Part shown: positions 8,401 through 17,800 of the stretch, piece by piece
Position numbering within the stretch: position 1 is the stretch's first letter
How the letters are laid out: every line of letters begins with the position of its first letter
NCBI RefSeq assembly: GCF_002234405.1
Contig: NZ_NMQT01000112.1
Span: 1 to 64,000, forward strand
Reading direction: 5' to 3'
Length of the DNA: 64,000 nt
From: Amycolatopsis thailandensis
Lineage (GTDB): Bacteria; Actinomycetota; Actinomycetes; Mycobacteriales; Pseudonocardiaceae
The notes under the pieces: generated by a model
What the model saw: only the letters and a program-made list of their open reading frames with translations
The model's database searches: none
What the model was told of the DNA's origin: nothing
Program-made: the position numbers and the translations under genes

Positions 8401-10591
8401 TGATCGCCTCGATCTGTTCCGTCTGTTCCCCGGTGGCGGGATGGCTGCCCATGATCGACCGGATGTGCTCGTGCACAGGACGATCCGGGGCGATGGCCGG
8501 GTCGGTCGAATACAGCGTGCGGTAGCGGCTCTCGCTCCGGTCCGCGGGGCCGATGTGCACGAACGGCGCGTCGCGGACGTCCGGTACGTCGGCGCCCGGT
8601 GTCGCCAGGGCGAGCCTGCGCGCGGTTTCGGCCCACCCCAGCAGGACAGCGTGCCGCGCGAGCGAGTACAGCACCGCGTCCGGCGGCAGGTCGTCGATGA
8701 ACCCCAGTTCTTCGCGGATCGTGTTCAGGTCGCTGGTCGCCAGCCAGGTCAGGTAGTCGCGTTTGTCGAGGGTGTAGGGCCGGATCGGTTTCGTCTCCGA
8801 CAGCGGCCGGTCGTCGACCACCGGCGCGAGCAGTGGATGCGCGTCGTCGGCGAACAGCCGTCGCAGCAGGTCCGGGTCGGTGTCCTGCGAGACGCCCAGC
8901 CTGGTGAGCGTCTCCCGCAACGGCGAGGTGAGCCGGTCCAGTTCCGCGTCCATCTCGGCCTGCCCGGCGATGGCCTCCGCGCTTTCCGCGTACCGGAAGC
9001 GGAATTCGGCCGAGGTCGGGTGCAGTGCGAGGATGTCGAGGAGCGTCTGGTGCCGATCGGCGCCCGGTTTGTCCAGGCTTGAGACGTGTTTCAGCGCGGT
9101 TCGCCAGTCGGCCGTGGCGGTCGCGAGTACGGCGTTGAGAGCCGTGCGATGCGGGGTGGTGGCCGGCCAGGCGAGCTTGGAGAACGCTGTCGTCGGCAGG
9201 ATCCCGTACGGCTGACGGCCGATCTTCACGGTGGGCAAGGGCCCCCGGCCGGACACGTTGGCGAGGAAGAACTCCCGGGTCTGCGCGATCTGTTCGCCGG
9301 TGAGGACGCCGTTCAGCAACGCGGGCAGGTAGTTCCCCCAGGTCGCGGGCCACAGTGCGGTGTGGGCGGCCCGCGCGTCACGCCGGTCGGTGCCTTTCGC
9401 GTTCGGCACACCGGCCAGCTTCGCCGGGTCGAGGCCGAGCAGTTCGGCGAACCACTCGCCGTCGGTCTTGGTACGCCAGTCCGGCGCGGCGGCCGTGAAG
9501 CCGGCGATGGTGGCGAGACCGGCTTCGGCTTCGGTCTTCCGGTCCTGACCGGCGGGGAGTTCCTCGGAGTTGTTGGTCGGCGTGCCCTGCGGCAGGAACG
9601 CGAATCCGGCGGGACTGTGCAGCTGGTCTTCGAGCAGCTTGCCGAACGCGGCCGCGCTGTCCTCCGGCGTCGCCTGCTCACGCAGCCCGAGCACGACAAG
9701 GCGATCGAGCCCGCCGGGGAAGTCCGCGGTGCGTTTGATCCGGATGCCCATGCCCACCCCGACGGCCTTGTCGAATTCGGTGAGCCACTCCAGCGCCGGC
9801 GGCACGAAGAGGGTGCCGTCCCGCTCGTTGATGCGCAGCTGGGTGGCCGGTGGTTCCTTCGGGTCCGGGCTGACCGCGAGGTCCTGCCGGACGGGCAGAC
9901 CGGGTTCCGCGAAAACCCGTCTGTCGCCGACGTACCCGAAGAAAGTGAACTTGTCGGGCAGCAAGGCCGCCTTCGCGGCCACGGTCCACGACTGTGGCGC
10001 GATCTTGTCGGCGGGCAGCGTCGGCAGCACGAGGAACGCCACGACGACGTTGTCCCCAGGCGTGTTCGGCGCACTGTCCACACCAGACGGACGGCGGCCT
10101 CGGATGGCGGCAGCCCGGTTCGCTCCCACGGCCGCCAGCAACGCGATCTCGGCGTCGCGCAGTTTCCCGCGGTCGCCGTGCGCCTTCCACACGGCCGTCC
10201 AGTACGTGGTGGTGGGAGTCCGGTCGGCCGCGGGGACCGGCTGCGGGCTCACCACCACGAGCACGGTCGTCCCGATCGGGACCCCCAATGGGCGTTCGGT
10301 CGGGTTGCCCGGTTCACGGCTCCGCACGAGCCAGCCCGCCCGGCCCGCCGGGATCCGCGCGACCAGTTGGTGCCAGGCCGCCTGCTCCCCCACCGGCTGC
10401 CCACCCGACGCCCACATGGCCGTCCAGTAAGCGTCCAGCGCCGAGACCTCGGCCTGTGTCGGCCGCGGCTCGAACTTGTTCACCGACCACTCGTCGGGGA
10501 ACACGCGAATCAGCAAATGCGTCGGCGTGAACCGGGTTTCCACCCGGACCGGGCCGAGCAGCACCGGGAAGTCAAGGCTGAGCGGGGTCAT
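5414..10591 (-). CDS. giant 1725-aa protein of unknown function
   Basis: An uninterrupted 5.2-kb gene, one of the longest in the window. No known catalytic domain is recognisable. Likely signature motifs are GPLPTVKIGRQPYGILPTT near residue 460, a helical block with VADLSVAEGTHQALLGN near residue 1010, then TPRSGTTLTHR near 1050. The first 130 residues (LLIRVFPDEW, DAYWTAMW) look like a distinct beta/alpha domain. There is a predicted helical or coiled-coil stretch around residues 1330-1500 and a C-terminal beta-rich end with LGLEFAPG and LVLDEWTE. No secretion signal. ATG at 10591 overlaps the upstream gene's stop by 20 bases. The open frame continues upstream to 10795, but that portion is the overlap with the 1035-aa gene in another frame and is rejected as N-terminus. 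Confidence 0.85.
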   Translation of the reverse strand: MTPLSLDFPVLLGPVRVETRFTPTHLLIRVFPDEWSVNKFEPRPTQAEVSALDAYWTAMWASGGQPVGEQAAWHQLVARIPAGRAGWLVRSREPGNPTERPLGVPIGTTVLVVVSPQPVPAADRTPTTTYWTAVWKAHGDRGKLRDAEIALLAAVGANRAAAIRGRRPSGVDSAPNTPGDNVVVAFLVLPTLPADKIAPQSWTVAAKAALLPDKFTFFGYVGDRRVFAEPGLPVRQDLAVSPDPKEPPATQLRINERDGTLFVPPALEWLTEFDKAVGVGMGIRIKRTADFPGGLDRLVVLGLREQATPEDSAAAFGKLLEDQLHSPAGFAFLPQGTPTNNSEELPAGQDRKTEAEAGLATIAGFTAAAPDWRTKTDGEWFAELLGLDPAKLAGVPNAKGTDRRDARAAHTALWPATWGNYLPALLNGVLTGEQIAQTREFFLANVSGRGPLPTVKIGRQPYGILPTTAFSKLAWPATTPHRTALNAVLATATADWRTALKHVSSLDKPGADRHQTLLDILALHPTSAEFRFRYAESAEAIAGQAEMDAELDRLTSPLRETLTRLGVSQDTDPDLLRRLFADDAHPLLAPVVDDRPLSETKPIRPYTLDKRDYLTWLATSDLNTIREELGFIDDLPPDAVLYSLARHAVLLGWAETARRLALATPGADVPDVRDAPFVHIGPADRSESRYRTLYSTDPAIAPDRPVHEHIRSIMGSHPATGEQTEQIEAIKILATLPTARLERVFAEHVDCATYRLDAWRLGLVNERLAELRSGPSATRGLHLGAYGWLEHVHPNTEPVKTVNVPADLTDVFGTDPIPQDSHNGGYIHAPSPAHARTAAVLRAGYVANADRGKENVFAVNLSSERVRLALTIADGMRQGQSLSALLGYRFERGLHDRRAGLDALVSGMRLRFPLRANKIEETKPSPDDPAVPTSIEQVEARNVIDGLKLLRRANELRAAHPTTENADDYPFGYDDLKPATGQQILDIRAEIRALRNVQDAVADLSVAEGTHQALLGNTERASAALDAYAKEGLPPAPMIVETPRSGTTLTHRLAVQFTPGLGPDHNAPLLGHNPPRAQAEPAVDDWLPAVLPKPENVVARVSWTEPDGSPDHRDVTQQETGLSSIDLLFALRPADAAAMTDLDDRIIGVVTERAKPRPDRVLSIDYTQRVPNKVSFFELSPLVAAVRTLMTTSRPLRQSDLTPAAGSTTVNRAADDDVTLPRERPAAVLASLTVLVDEDVADFVTDLGALYPKGQQPARAAVLDGIDGFLTRYAKLATASAGFGLPRSGWGELTVWRRGVFADLLEAVAELAARMTTALTAANLLLAQYEDLPGSTPDEDRFTLLEKAERLLTTKAQPRMPTPFQMRSRVRGLRNDFGFKVKALERQASTTRTTLSALLTEVAGNLPPADYDPLGVDLIPFQDQVVAYGQELLSRARKLSDELSARRTVAAAALVRHDQAATGPDRVRAGTDALKALLGEDVLVVPEFTPPAPVMQQWRKARADSDKLIAHLNAKRDFPVDDWLHGMARVRDKPRLWEQTVLLSDALLGPGGLLGTGILGWVEPKLSPIQLPYVTGDHWLGLEFAPGPNPLKEEDRLLFTAHYATSLNNDRQCGLVLDEWTEVIPAERETTGVAVHYDGPDAEPPQAMLLVAPPARVVNGSWSATDLLDAVVETFDLAKIRAVEPAHLGETPLAHLLPATIMSATRQMTVGTDLAQANERWRARR

Positions 10592-13500
10592 CCGGCAACA
10601 TCTCCTGTGCGTGCATGGCCACCAGAACCGGTGCTTGGAAGAGGATGTAGGCGACGTCGGCCGAGCTGACGTCGGACTGCCAGACCTTGACCTGCTCGTC
10701 GTCGAGGCGCTGGAGTCCCTTCTCCTGGTCGTCCTTGTCGCCGTTGAACTTGTCGAGCGTGACGTGCGCACCCGCGTCGAACCGGATGAACCCACTAGCG
10801 CCCGGATCGACCCGGCCCCAGGTCAGGTCGTTCCACACCTCGACCCGCTGCTCCTCGCCCGGCCGATCCTCGTCGACCCCGAACCTCGGTTCGCCGGGGC
10901 ATTCCTTCAGCACGAAGAACCAGCCGAGGTTCGCGCCCTTGCCGCGGGCCTCCTTGGCATCCAGTTCGAAGCCGAGAAGGTAGATGTCCGGTTCGACCTT
11001 GGCCTCGTAGATCGGCAGGCGTACGAGGTCGTGCGGCGGGTCCTCGCCGGTCGGTAGCTTCGCCAGCTCGCGCTCGCCGCTCTTGTCGGGTTGGCCGGGC
11101 TTGCCCGGCAGATCCGGCCACGCCGCCTTGTGCGCGTAGACGACGGTGTTCGGGTACTTCTTCAGCAGCTCGCCACGGATCACCAGCACCAGGTCTTCGG
11201 TACGCGGCGGATCGCCGGGCTTCGGCTTGGGATTGGGGTTTTCGCCGAGCCGGGCGGTCGGTCCCCACCGGTGGATCGGTGGGATGTCGTACAGCCGTTC
11301 CAGTCGTGCGGCGGGTTTCTCCCCGGCCTTCGCCGGTGCCGTGCGTGGATCCCAGAACTGACGGAACGGCGTGCCGCGCAGGTCGGTCGGGAACTCCCGC
11401 CACAGCATCTCGCGGGCCATTTCGTGGTTGAGGCCGACGAGGTAGGACTCGATGAAGCGTCGGTTGTTCTCCAGCAGGGTCACGGAATTCGGCGGCAGCT
11501 GACCGAGGTTGGGCACGAACGTGCCGGTCGACATCCGCACGAGGTCGGCGTACATCGGCATGTCGAACACCGGGTACGCCATGATCTCGGCCAGCTCACC
11601 GTCCTCCGGGGCCAGGCGGCCGGGCAGGTTCATGGCCGCGACGATGTTGTTCATCACGGTCGTGTCGGCGTTCAAACCGGTCACCACCGAGGTGGTCGTG
11701 TCGGTGACGTGGAGCTTCGGCCGCTCGTCGGCGGCGTTCGCGGCGGCAGCCCGGAACCCGTCGCGTGCCTCCCGCAACGCCTGCGCGAGGACACCGTCCG
11801 CGGTCGTCGCGGGCAGCCGCGCGGCAAGCTGCGCCGCCGTGACCAGACCGGGTGGAGTCCGCAGCGGTGGCGCGGCGTGGACCTGTGCTTCGTCGATACG
11901 GGTCACCAGAGTGTCGAGTGACGTGCGGAGCGTCTTCATCAACCTCGCGCCGGGGCGGGTGACGCGGCGCATCGTCGGCGAAACCGGCGCCGACGCGACG
12001 CGGCTCTGGGAGACCTTGAACCCGACGGCGAGGGTCTCGCCCGCGGCGGCGACCCGGCCGGGCACGTCCAGGACTTTCGGGTGGGCGGGCGCGGTGAGGG
12101 TCAGTGCCCGGCCGTTGCGCAGCGGCTCCGCGTCGGCTGCCGACGGCACGACCCCGGCCTGTGGGGTGATGTGCTTGGCATGCAGGACGTTGCCGATTTC
12201 CCGTGCCAGCTGCGCGGCCCGGATACGGGTGTTGGCCCGTTGTGCCTCGCCGAGTTGTTCCCAGGCGGAGGCCATCAGTTCTTCCTGCCGGTCCTGGACG
12301 ACCTTGGTGCCGAAATGCGCCGCGACCCGGAAGCGGGGGTCGAGGTTGAGCCGGTGCACCCAGTTGTGCAGCTCGGCCGGTGGCATCGCGGTGCCGTCCG
12401 GCCGGGTGATCAACGTGGGCGTGAGCGCGTGCCAGCGCCCGTACAACGGCGGGGTGATCACCGGGTCGACCTGCCCGGCGAGGTCGGTGACCTGCGCCGC
12501 CAGCTCGGTGTTCGCGGCAGCGGCCGGTTGGTGCTGGTAGCTCTCGGCGAGATTGATCAGCCCGGCCATGGCCCGCTGCCACTCGTTTGGGTAAGGCGGC
12601 ATGGGCGGCAGCGGTGGCGCGGGCGGCGGCTGGGGACCGTAGTAGTTGTCCCAGTTCTCGTGGCCGTCGAGGATCTTGTCGGAGTCGACGAGTCGCAGTG
12701 CCCCGCCGAGCCGCAGCACCCCGCTCGGCCGGGTGGGCGTGGTCAGTTCCGGCAGGGCGAAGTCGGTGGCGCGATGGGCGTCCATGTCGCGCAGGCCGGT
12801 GGGATCCTTGGCCTCGACGGGTTTCAGCAGCCGCACCAGGTCTTCGAAGTCGCCCTTGGTGCTCGTGACGAACGACCAGCGGTGGTAGTACGGGAGCCGA
12901 CCGGCCAGCGGCCTCTCCCCCGGCCCCCAGCTCGCTGTCGTCGCGCGAATGTTCGCGGGTATCAAGCCGAGTCCCGCCTGCCGTCCCGTTTCGAACGCGG
13001 GCACCAGGAACGCGTGATAAGCCGTGTTGGCCTTCAGATGGCGAGGGCAGACCACCCGGCAGCAGGCGCTGTCCGGGGCGTCCCGCAGGACCTTGCCGAG
13101 GTTCGACAGCGACGTGCCCATCGCGCGCGGGTCGTCGATGGCCAGCGGCTCGTCGAGTGCGCCGTTGACGTGGACGTGCGCCCAGGCACCCAGTTCTCCC
13201 GGCGGTTGCAATGCCTCCGGCGCGGTCACGGCGATGAACGGCAGGGGCTCGCCGGAGGCCACGCCCTCCTCGAACTCGCCCACACCCGACTCGCCGCCAT
13301 CGGCGAGAACGATCAGTGCCAGCCATGGGGCGAGTCGCCGGGTCGTCGCGTCGGGCAGGTCCGGGCTGTAGCGCCAGGCGAACTCCTCTTGATAGAACTC
13401 GATGTGCGCCAGGTAGTTCGGCTCGAAATTCGTCGAGAACGGCTGTGGCTCGGTCCTTGAGATCGCACGCGGATCCACCCCGATCACGTCCCCCGGGCCG

Positions 13501-13679
13501 TAGAGCTGCACCGGTTGCGTGACCGGCGCGTGCGGCGGCTTGCCACCCGTGGTCAGCGCCTCGCCGTTCAGTTCGAGCCGCACCGGGATCGTCGCCCGCT
13601 CGATCCCCGGCGGTTCCACGATCCTCGTGGACAACCCCGCGCGGAGCCAGGGCAGGAACGAGTAAGCGCCCTCGGTCAT
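10572..13679 (-). CDS. 1035-aa protein of unknown function
   Basis: Not assignable to a characterised family. The N-terminal ~200 residues (SFLPWLRAGLSTRIVE, HIEFYQEEFAWRYSP, LAPWLALIVL) look like a compact domain. A proline-rich linker (PPPAPPLPPMPPYPNEW) lies near residue 350, and an alpha-helical middle follows. A conserved-looking motif, NHEMAREMLWREFPTDLRG then PFRQFWD, sits near residue 753. The C-terminal part (WFFVLKECPGEPRFGVDE, LTWGRVDP) looks beta-rich. No signal peptide or transmembrane helix. Its ATG at 13679 overlaps the kelch gene's stop (ATGA). Large size and coupling to the 1725- and 601-aa genes suggest that the three act as one complex; that is inference. Confidence 0.85.
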   Translation of the reverse strand: MTEGAYSFLPWLRAGLSTRIVEPPGIERATIPVRLELNGEALTTGGKPPHAPVTQPVQLYGPGDVIGVDPRAISRTEPQPFSTNFEPNYLAHIEFYQEEFAWRYSPDLPDATTRRLAPWLALIVLADGGESGVGEFEEGVASGEPLPFIAVTAPEALQPPGELGAWAHVHVNGALDEPLAIDDPRAMGTSLSNLGKVLRDAPDSACCRVVCPRHLKANTAYHAFLVPAFETGRQAGLGLIPANIRATTASWGPGERPLAGRLPYYHRWSFVTSTKGDFEDLVRLLKPVEAKDPTGLRDMDAHRATDFALPELTTPTRPSGVLRLGGALRLVDSDKILDGHENWDNYYGPQPPPAPPLPPMPPYPNEWQRAMAGLINLAESYQHQPAAAANTELAAQVTDLAGQVDPVITPPLYGRWHALTPTLITRPDGTAMPPAELHNWVHRLNLDPRFRVAAHFGTKVVQDRQEELMASAWEQLGEAQRANTRIRAAQLAREIGNVLHAKHITPQAGVVPSAADAEPLRNGRALTLTAPAHPKVLDVPGRVAAAGETLAVGFKVSQSRVASAPVSPTMRRVTRPGARLMKTLRTSLDTLVTRIDEAQVHAAPPLRTPPGLVTAAQLAARLPATTADGVLAQALREARDGFRAAAANAADERPKLHVTDTTTSVVTGLNADTTVMNNIVAAMNLPGRLAPEDGELAEIMAYPVFDMPMYADLVRMSTGTFVPNLGQLPPNSVTLLENNRRFIESYLVGLNHEMAREMLWREFPTDLRGTPFRQFWDPRTAPAKAGEKPAARLERLYDIPPIHRWGPTARLGENPNPKPKPGDPPRTEDLVLVIRGELLKKYPNTVVYAHKAAWPDLPGKPGQPDKSGERELAKLPTGEDPPHDLVRLPIYEAKVEPDIYLLGFELDAKEARGKGANLGWFFVLKECPGEPRFGVDEDRPGEEQRVEVWNDLTWGRVDPGASGFIRFDAGAHVTLDKFNGDKDDQEKGLQRLDDEQVKVWQSDVSSADVAYILFQAPVLVAMHAQEMLPDDPAQP

Positions 13680-14818
13680 GCGCCGCTCCGTTCGGCCGAC
13701 GTGGTTAGCTCGACCGGTTTCTCCGCGGCCGCGAGCCCGGTCCTGGTGATGCCGCCCGCGACGAGCACCTTCGTGCCCGACGCCGCCGTCGAGAACGCCC
13801 ACCGGCCTTCGAGCAGCCCGGCATACGGGGTCCAGGCGCCGGCCGAGAACTGGAGCGCGCCGCGATATCCGGTCTCGTTGGCGGGGTGGTCGGAGCCACC
13901 CACCACCAGCACTTTCCCTTCGGCGATCGCGACCGCGCGGTGCGCCGCCCGGCCCGCCGGCATGGCGGCGACGTCGTGCCACGCTCCGGCGGCGAGGTCG
14001 TACACCTCGGCGGTGGCGCGGGCGAACGGGTCGAACCCCTCGGCGGTCGCTCCCGGCGCCCGGCCTCCGGCGATCAGGACGGTGGTGGCCGACAACGCGG
14101 TCGCGGTGTGCCCACTGCGTGGATGGCGCAGGCTGCCGGTCGGCTGCCACTTCGCGGTCGCCGTGTCGTACAGCTCGCAGAACGCCAGATCCGCGTCGTC
14201 GGCGGCACCGATCGGCACGCTTCCGCCACACACGAGCACCTTCGCGCCGCCCTGCAAACCGACCGCCGTATGGCCGGCGCGGGCGTCGGTCATGCCGTGC
14301 TCGACGGTGGTCCAGGTCCCGGCGACCGGGTCGAACACCTCGGCCGACCGCAAGGCCATCAGCCCGCCGCCGGGCCGGGCACCGATGCCGCCCGCGACGA
14401 GCACCTTCCCGTTCGAGAGCGGCACCGCGCTGTGCCCCCAGCGGCCGTCGGCCATGTTCTGCGCGACGTTCTGCCAGGAGTTCGCCTCCGGGTCGAACAC
14501 CTCGGCGGTGTTCAGCGGCGCCCCGGCAGGTCCGACCCGGCCGCCGGTGATCAGCGCTTTCCCGTTCGGCAGCGGCGTGAGCGTGTGGAGTTGCCGGGCG
14601 GCACCCAGCAGTGCGGTCGCCTTCCAGGTCCCGGCCGTCAGATCGAAGACGGCGCTCTGCCTCACGCTCACCCCCGCCGCGTCCGCGCCGCCGGCGACGA
14701 GGACCTTCGTGGCGTCTTTCAGCACGACGGCGGTGTCGTGCTGGCCGTGCCAGCGCGCGGCCACGGCGTACTGGGGAGCGGCCAACCACGCGTCGGCCGC
14801 GAGAATGACGGTGGTCAT
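13676..14818 (-). CDS. stand-alone six-bladed kelch-repeat protein
   Basis: 380 residues made almost wholly of kelch repeats, about 50-60 residues each, marked by glycine pairs (VLVAGG, LITGG, VLVAGG, VLVCGG, VLIAGG, VLVVGG, VLVAGG) and following EVFDP/ELYD-x-W elements. Six to seven such units would close a beta-propeller, usually a binding platform. The sequence closely parallels the C-terminal kelch half of the preceding DUF6603 protein (shared AFCELYD and RSGH/RKGH segments), so it probably arose by duplication. No signal peptide. ATG at 14818 has a ribosome site (GAGAGG) and lies 13 bases after the DUF6603 gene's stop. A longer in-frame opening upstream to 15367 overlaps that gene and is rejected. 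Confidence 0.88.
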   Translation of the reverse strand: MTTVILAADAWLAAPQYAVAARWHGQHDTAVVLKDATKVLVAGGADAAGVSVRQSAVFDLTAGTWKATALLGAARQLHTLTPLPNGKALITGGRVGPAGAPLNTAEVFDPEANSWQNVAQNMADGRWGHSAVPLSNGKVLVAGGIGARPGGGLMALRSAEVFDPVAGTWTTVEHGMTDARAGHTAVGLQGGAKVLVCGGSVPIGAADDADLAFCELYDTATAKWQPTGSLRHPRSGHTATALSATTVLIAGGRAPGATAEGFDPFARATAEVYDLAAGAWHDVAAMPAGRAAHRAVAIAEGKVLVVGGSDHPANETGYRGALQFSAGAWTPYAGLLEGRWAFSTAASGTKVLVAGGITRTGLAAAEKPVELTTSAERSGA

Positions 14819-14831
14819 CGAGGTTTTCCTC

Positions 14832-17800
14832 TCATGGCAGATAGATCTCGGCGGTGACGGCCAGTTCGGCCGCCGACGGCGCGGCGGGGCCGGACAGCGC
14901 CCGGCCGCCCACCACGAACACCCGGCCGTCGGCCAGGTCGAGTGCCGGGAAGTCCCAGCGCCCGGTGGTGAGGGCGCCGGTCGTCGTCCACGTGCCGGAC
15001 GTCGCGTCGAACAAGACGGCGTCCCGGTATCCGGCGACGGCGCGGGGTCTGCCGACGCCACCGACGACCACCGCGCCGTGCGGGGTCCGGACGCAGCGAT
15101 GCCCGCTGCGGCCGCCCCCCGGCAGATCCGCGACCCGTGTCCAGGCCCCGGTTTTCGGGTCGTACACCTCGGCCGACGCCAGGCTCTCGACCCGGTACGG
15201 GACAGTGGGCACGGCGTCGCCGCCGGTGACCAGCACCCGGCCGTCCGGCAGCAGCGTCGCTTGGTGGCCCTTGCGCGGGGTGAGCAGCTCGCCGGTCGCC
15301 GTCCACGTTCCTTCGGCCGGGTCGTACAGCTCGCAGAACGCGAGGGCCCGATCGCCGGTCGCGCCACCGACGACGAGCACCGCGCCGGTGTCCAGCGGTA
15401 CGGCGACGTGGCCGGTTCTGGCGTGATTCATCGGCGCGGCCGCGGTCCAGGCCGACCTGGCGGGATCGAACAGTTCGGCCGATGCCAGAGCCGCGCCCCG
15501 AACGCCTGTGCCACCGGCGACCAGCAGCTTGCCTGCCGCGAACGTGGCCGTGTGACCGGTCCGCGCCGCCGCGAGCCCACTCGCCGGGGTGGTCCAAGCG
15601 CCGGTCGCCGGGTCGAAGACCTCGGCCGACGCCAGCAGAGCACCGTCCGCACCGCGCCCGCCGGCCGCGACGACCCGGCCACCGGTCACCTTCGTGGTGG
15701 TGTGCCCGCGTCGTGCCACCGACAGCGCCGCGGTCCCGGTCGCCCAGGTCCGCGAGACCGGGTCGAACATCGACGTCGTGGCGACCGCCGTGGTGGTGGC
15801 GTCCGCGCCACCCGCCACGAGCACCGCGCCGCTGTTCAGCCGGACGGCTTCCGCCCCGGACACGGCGGCCGGTGGGGACCCGGCCGCTGACCACACGCCC
15901 GGTTCGGCAGGCACGCCGCTTGCCTCGGCCTGCCGCAAGACGTGCAGCTGCCCGGCGAGTGACGGATCCGCGAAGATCCAGGCCGCCATGGCGTCCTCGG
16001 CGGAAGCGGCGCTGCGGAAACTCGACGCGGTCCCGGGCGGGAACGCCTGGTGGTTGTTCCGCGAATAGGCGACCACGAACCGGTCACCGGTGACCTGCAC
16101 GGTGTCTTCGGCGGCGAACGGCTGCCGCCGCAGCGCCTCCTGCCGCGACAACGAGGACCGCGCGGTGCTGCTGTTCGCCAGGAGCTGGGTGAACACCGCG
16201 GGCGGTGGCCGGTACAGCTTCGGCCCGGTGCGGGCCACTCGCACGGCGAAACCCGCCGGAGGTTCCGACGGCGCCTCGTTGTCGATGATCGACATCTCGT
16301 AGCGGGCGCTGCGCCGCACCACCCTCGGTGACGCGAGCGCGCCGTCGGCGGCCACCAGTTCGAGCCCGGCGTCCTGGTGTTCGTAGGCGGGGCGGGACAG
16401 CTTCGCCGCGTCGTCCATGTCCTGGAACTGAGCCATGGCGAACTGGTCACCGGTCACCGACCGTCGCACCAGTCCGCTGCCGACCACGGGCGTGACGGTG
16501 AACTTTTTGCCGTCACTGGGCCGCTGCGCGCCGACCCGGTCGATCCGGACGTCGAGCGGAATGGCCCGCTGGTGGATGAACAGGCTGCCCAAGGGATGCA
16601 GCACGAGGTCGTCACCCGGGTCGAGCTGCCGCAACGTCACCAGCGCGTCGGCCCCGCCCGCGGGGAGCCGGGTCTGCCAGCCGTCGAGCTTGCGGATCTC
16701 CCCCTCCAGCAACGCGAGCACGGCGACGGGCGGCAGCGTGGTGGTGCGTTCCTCGCCCCACGTGATGTCGAAGTCGGCGGAGATCTCGAAGAACAGCAAC
16801 GAAATCGAACCGCGACCGCGCGCCTGCCACGGCGCGGGGCCCGACAACTGGAAGTACAGGTCGATGCTGAAGAACCCGACTCCGAACGCCTGCAGCGACA
16901 CCCCCGCCGAGATCTCCACGACGAACGAGAACGGGGAGAACCGGAACAGCGCGTCGAAGCTGAGGTGCCCCTCGATACCGAAGCCGCCGAACCCCAGCCT
17001 CAGCTCGGCTTTCGCGCCGAACTGGACGGTGTTGCTGGTGACCGCGAAATAGCCGGACACCCGGATGAGGCGGCCGGGCATGTTGATGATGTCGACCGAC
17101 AGCCGCGGCGGCACCGGGAACGGCAGCGGTGGCGGGGTGAACGCGGGGTGGAACCCGCCGACGGACAACACGAAGTTCGGGTTGTCGCTCCAGTCGACGA
17201 GCAGGCCCATGCCGCCGTCGATGGTCATGGTGAGGATGCGGGAGTCGAACAGCTTCGCGAAGAACCACAGCCGTGACCGGTCGACCTGCAACGCGCCGAT
17301 GAAATCGACCCGCAGCACCAGGAGCGGCAGGTCCTTGCTGGGCAGGATGCACTCCAGCACGCCGAGAATCGCGATGTTGCCCGGCGGGATCTCGACGATC
17401 ACCCCGAGCGAAACGCTGACCAGCGTCGGCGTGCCCCAGCCGATCTTCGCCATCGGCCCGACGAGGAACCTGTCGTTCTCCGGCGGGAAGAACTTCCGCA
17501 GATCGCTGATGATCCTCGGCGCGTTCGCCACCACGTCCTTCGGGAACATCACCGACTCGATCGACCCGCTGACCACGCCCTCGAGCAGCGCGTCGAAGTC
17601 CATCCGCCGGTTCAGCCCGAGGATGCCGCCGACCCCCAGCAGGGTGAACCCGAACCCGAGCTGGATACCCGACCCGAATTCCGCGGTGAGCACGATCAAC
17701 AACGAGAACCCGGCCGTGCCGTCCGGCATTCTGGTCGTGATCAGGCCGATCGCCTTGACCTCGATGAAACCGGCGAACATCAGCTCCAGCGCGCCCGCGT

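Noticed and set aside
6663-9353. 896-codon minus-strand frame inside the 1725-aa gene
   Set aside because: Arg/Pro/Ala-rich low-complexity translation in a shifted frame of the real gene; no ribosome site and no recognisable domain.
10592-10795. N-terminal extension of the 1725-aa gene
   Set aside because: Ser/Thr/Arg-rich translation overlapping the end of the 1035-aa gene; the ATG at 10591 begins a coherent domain.
13680-14789. N-terminal extension of the 1035-aa gene
   Set aside because: The extra 370 residues are Arg/Gly-rich and coincide with the kelch gene in another frame; the ATGA overlap at 13676-13679 gives a much better start.
14819-15367. N-terminal extension of the stand-alone kelch gene
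   Set aside because: It overlaps the DUF6603 gene in another frame and reads as low-complexity; the ATG at 14818 has a proper ribosome site.
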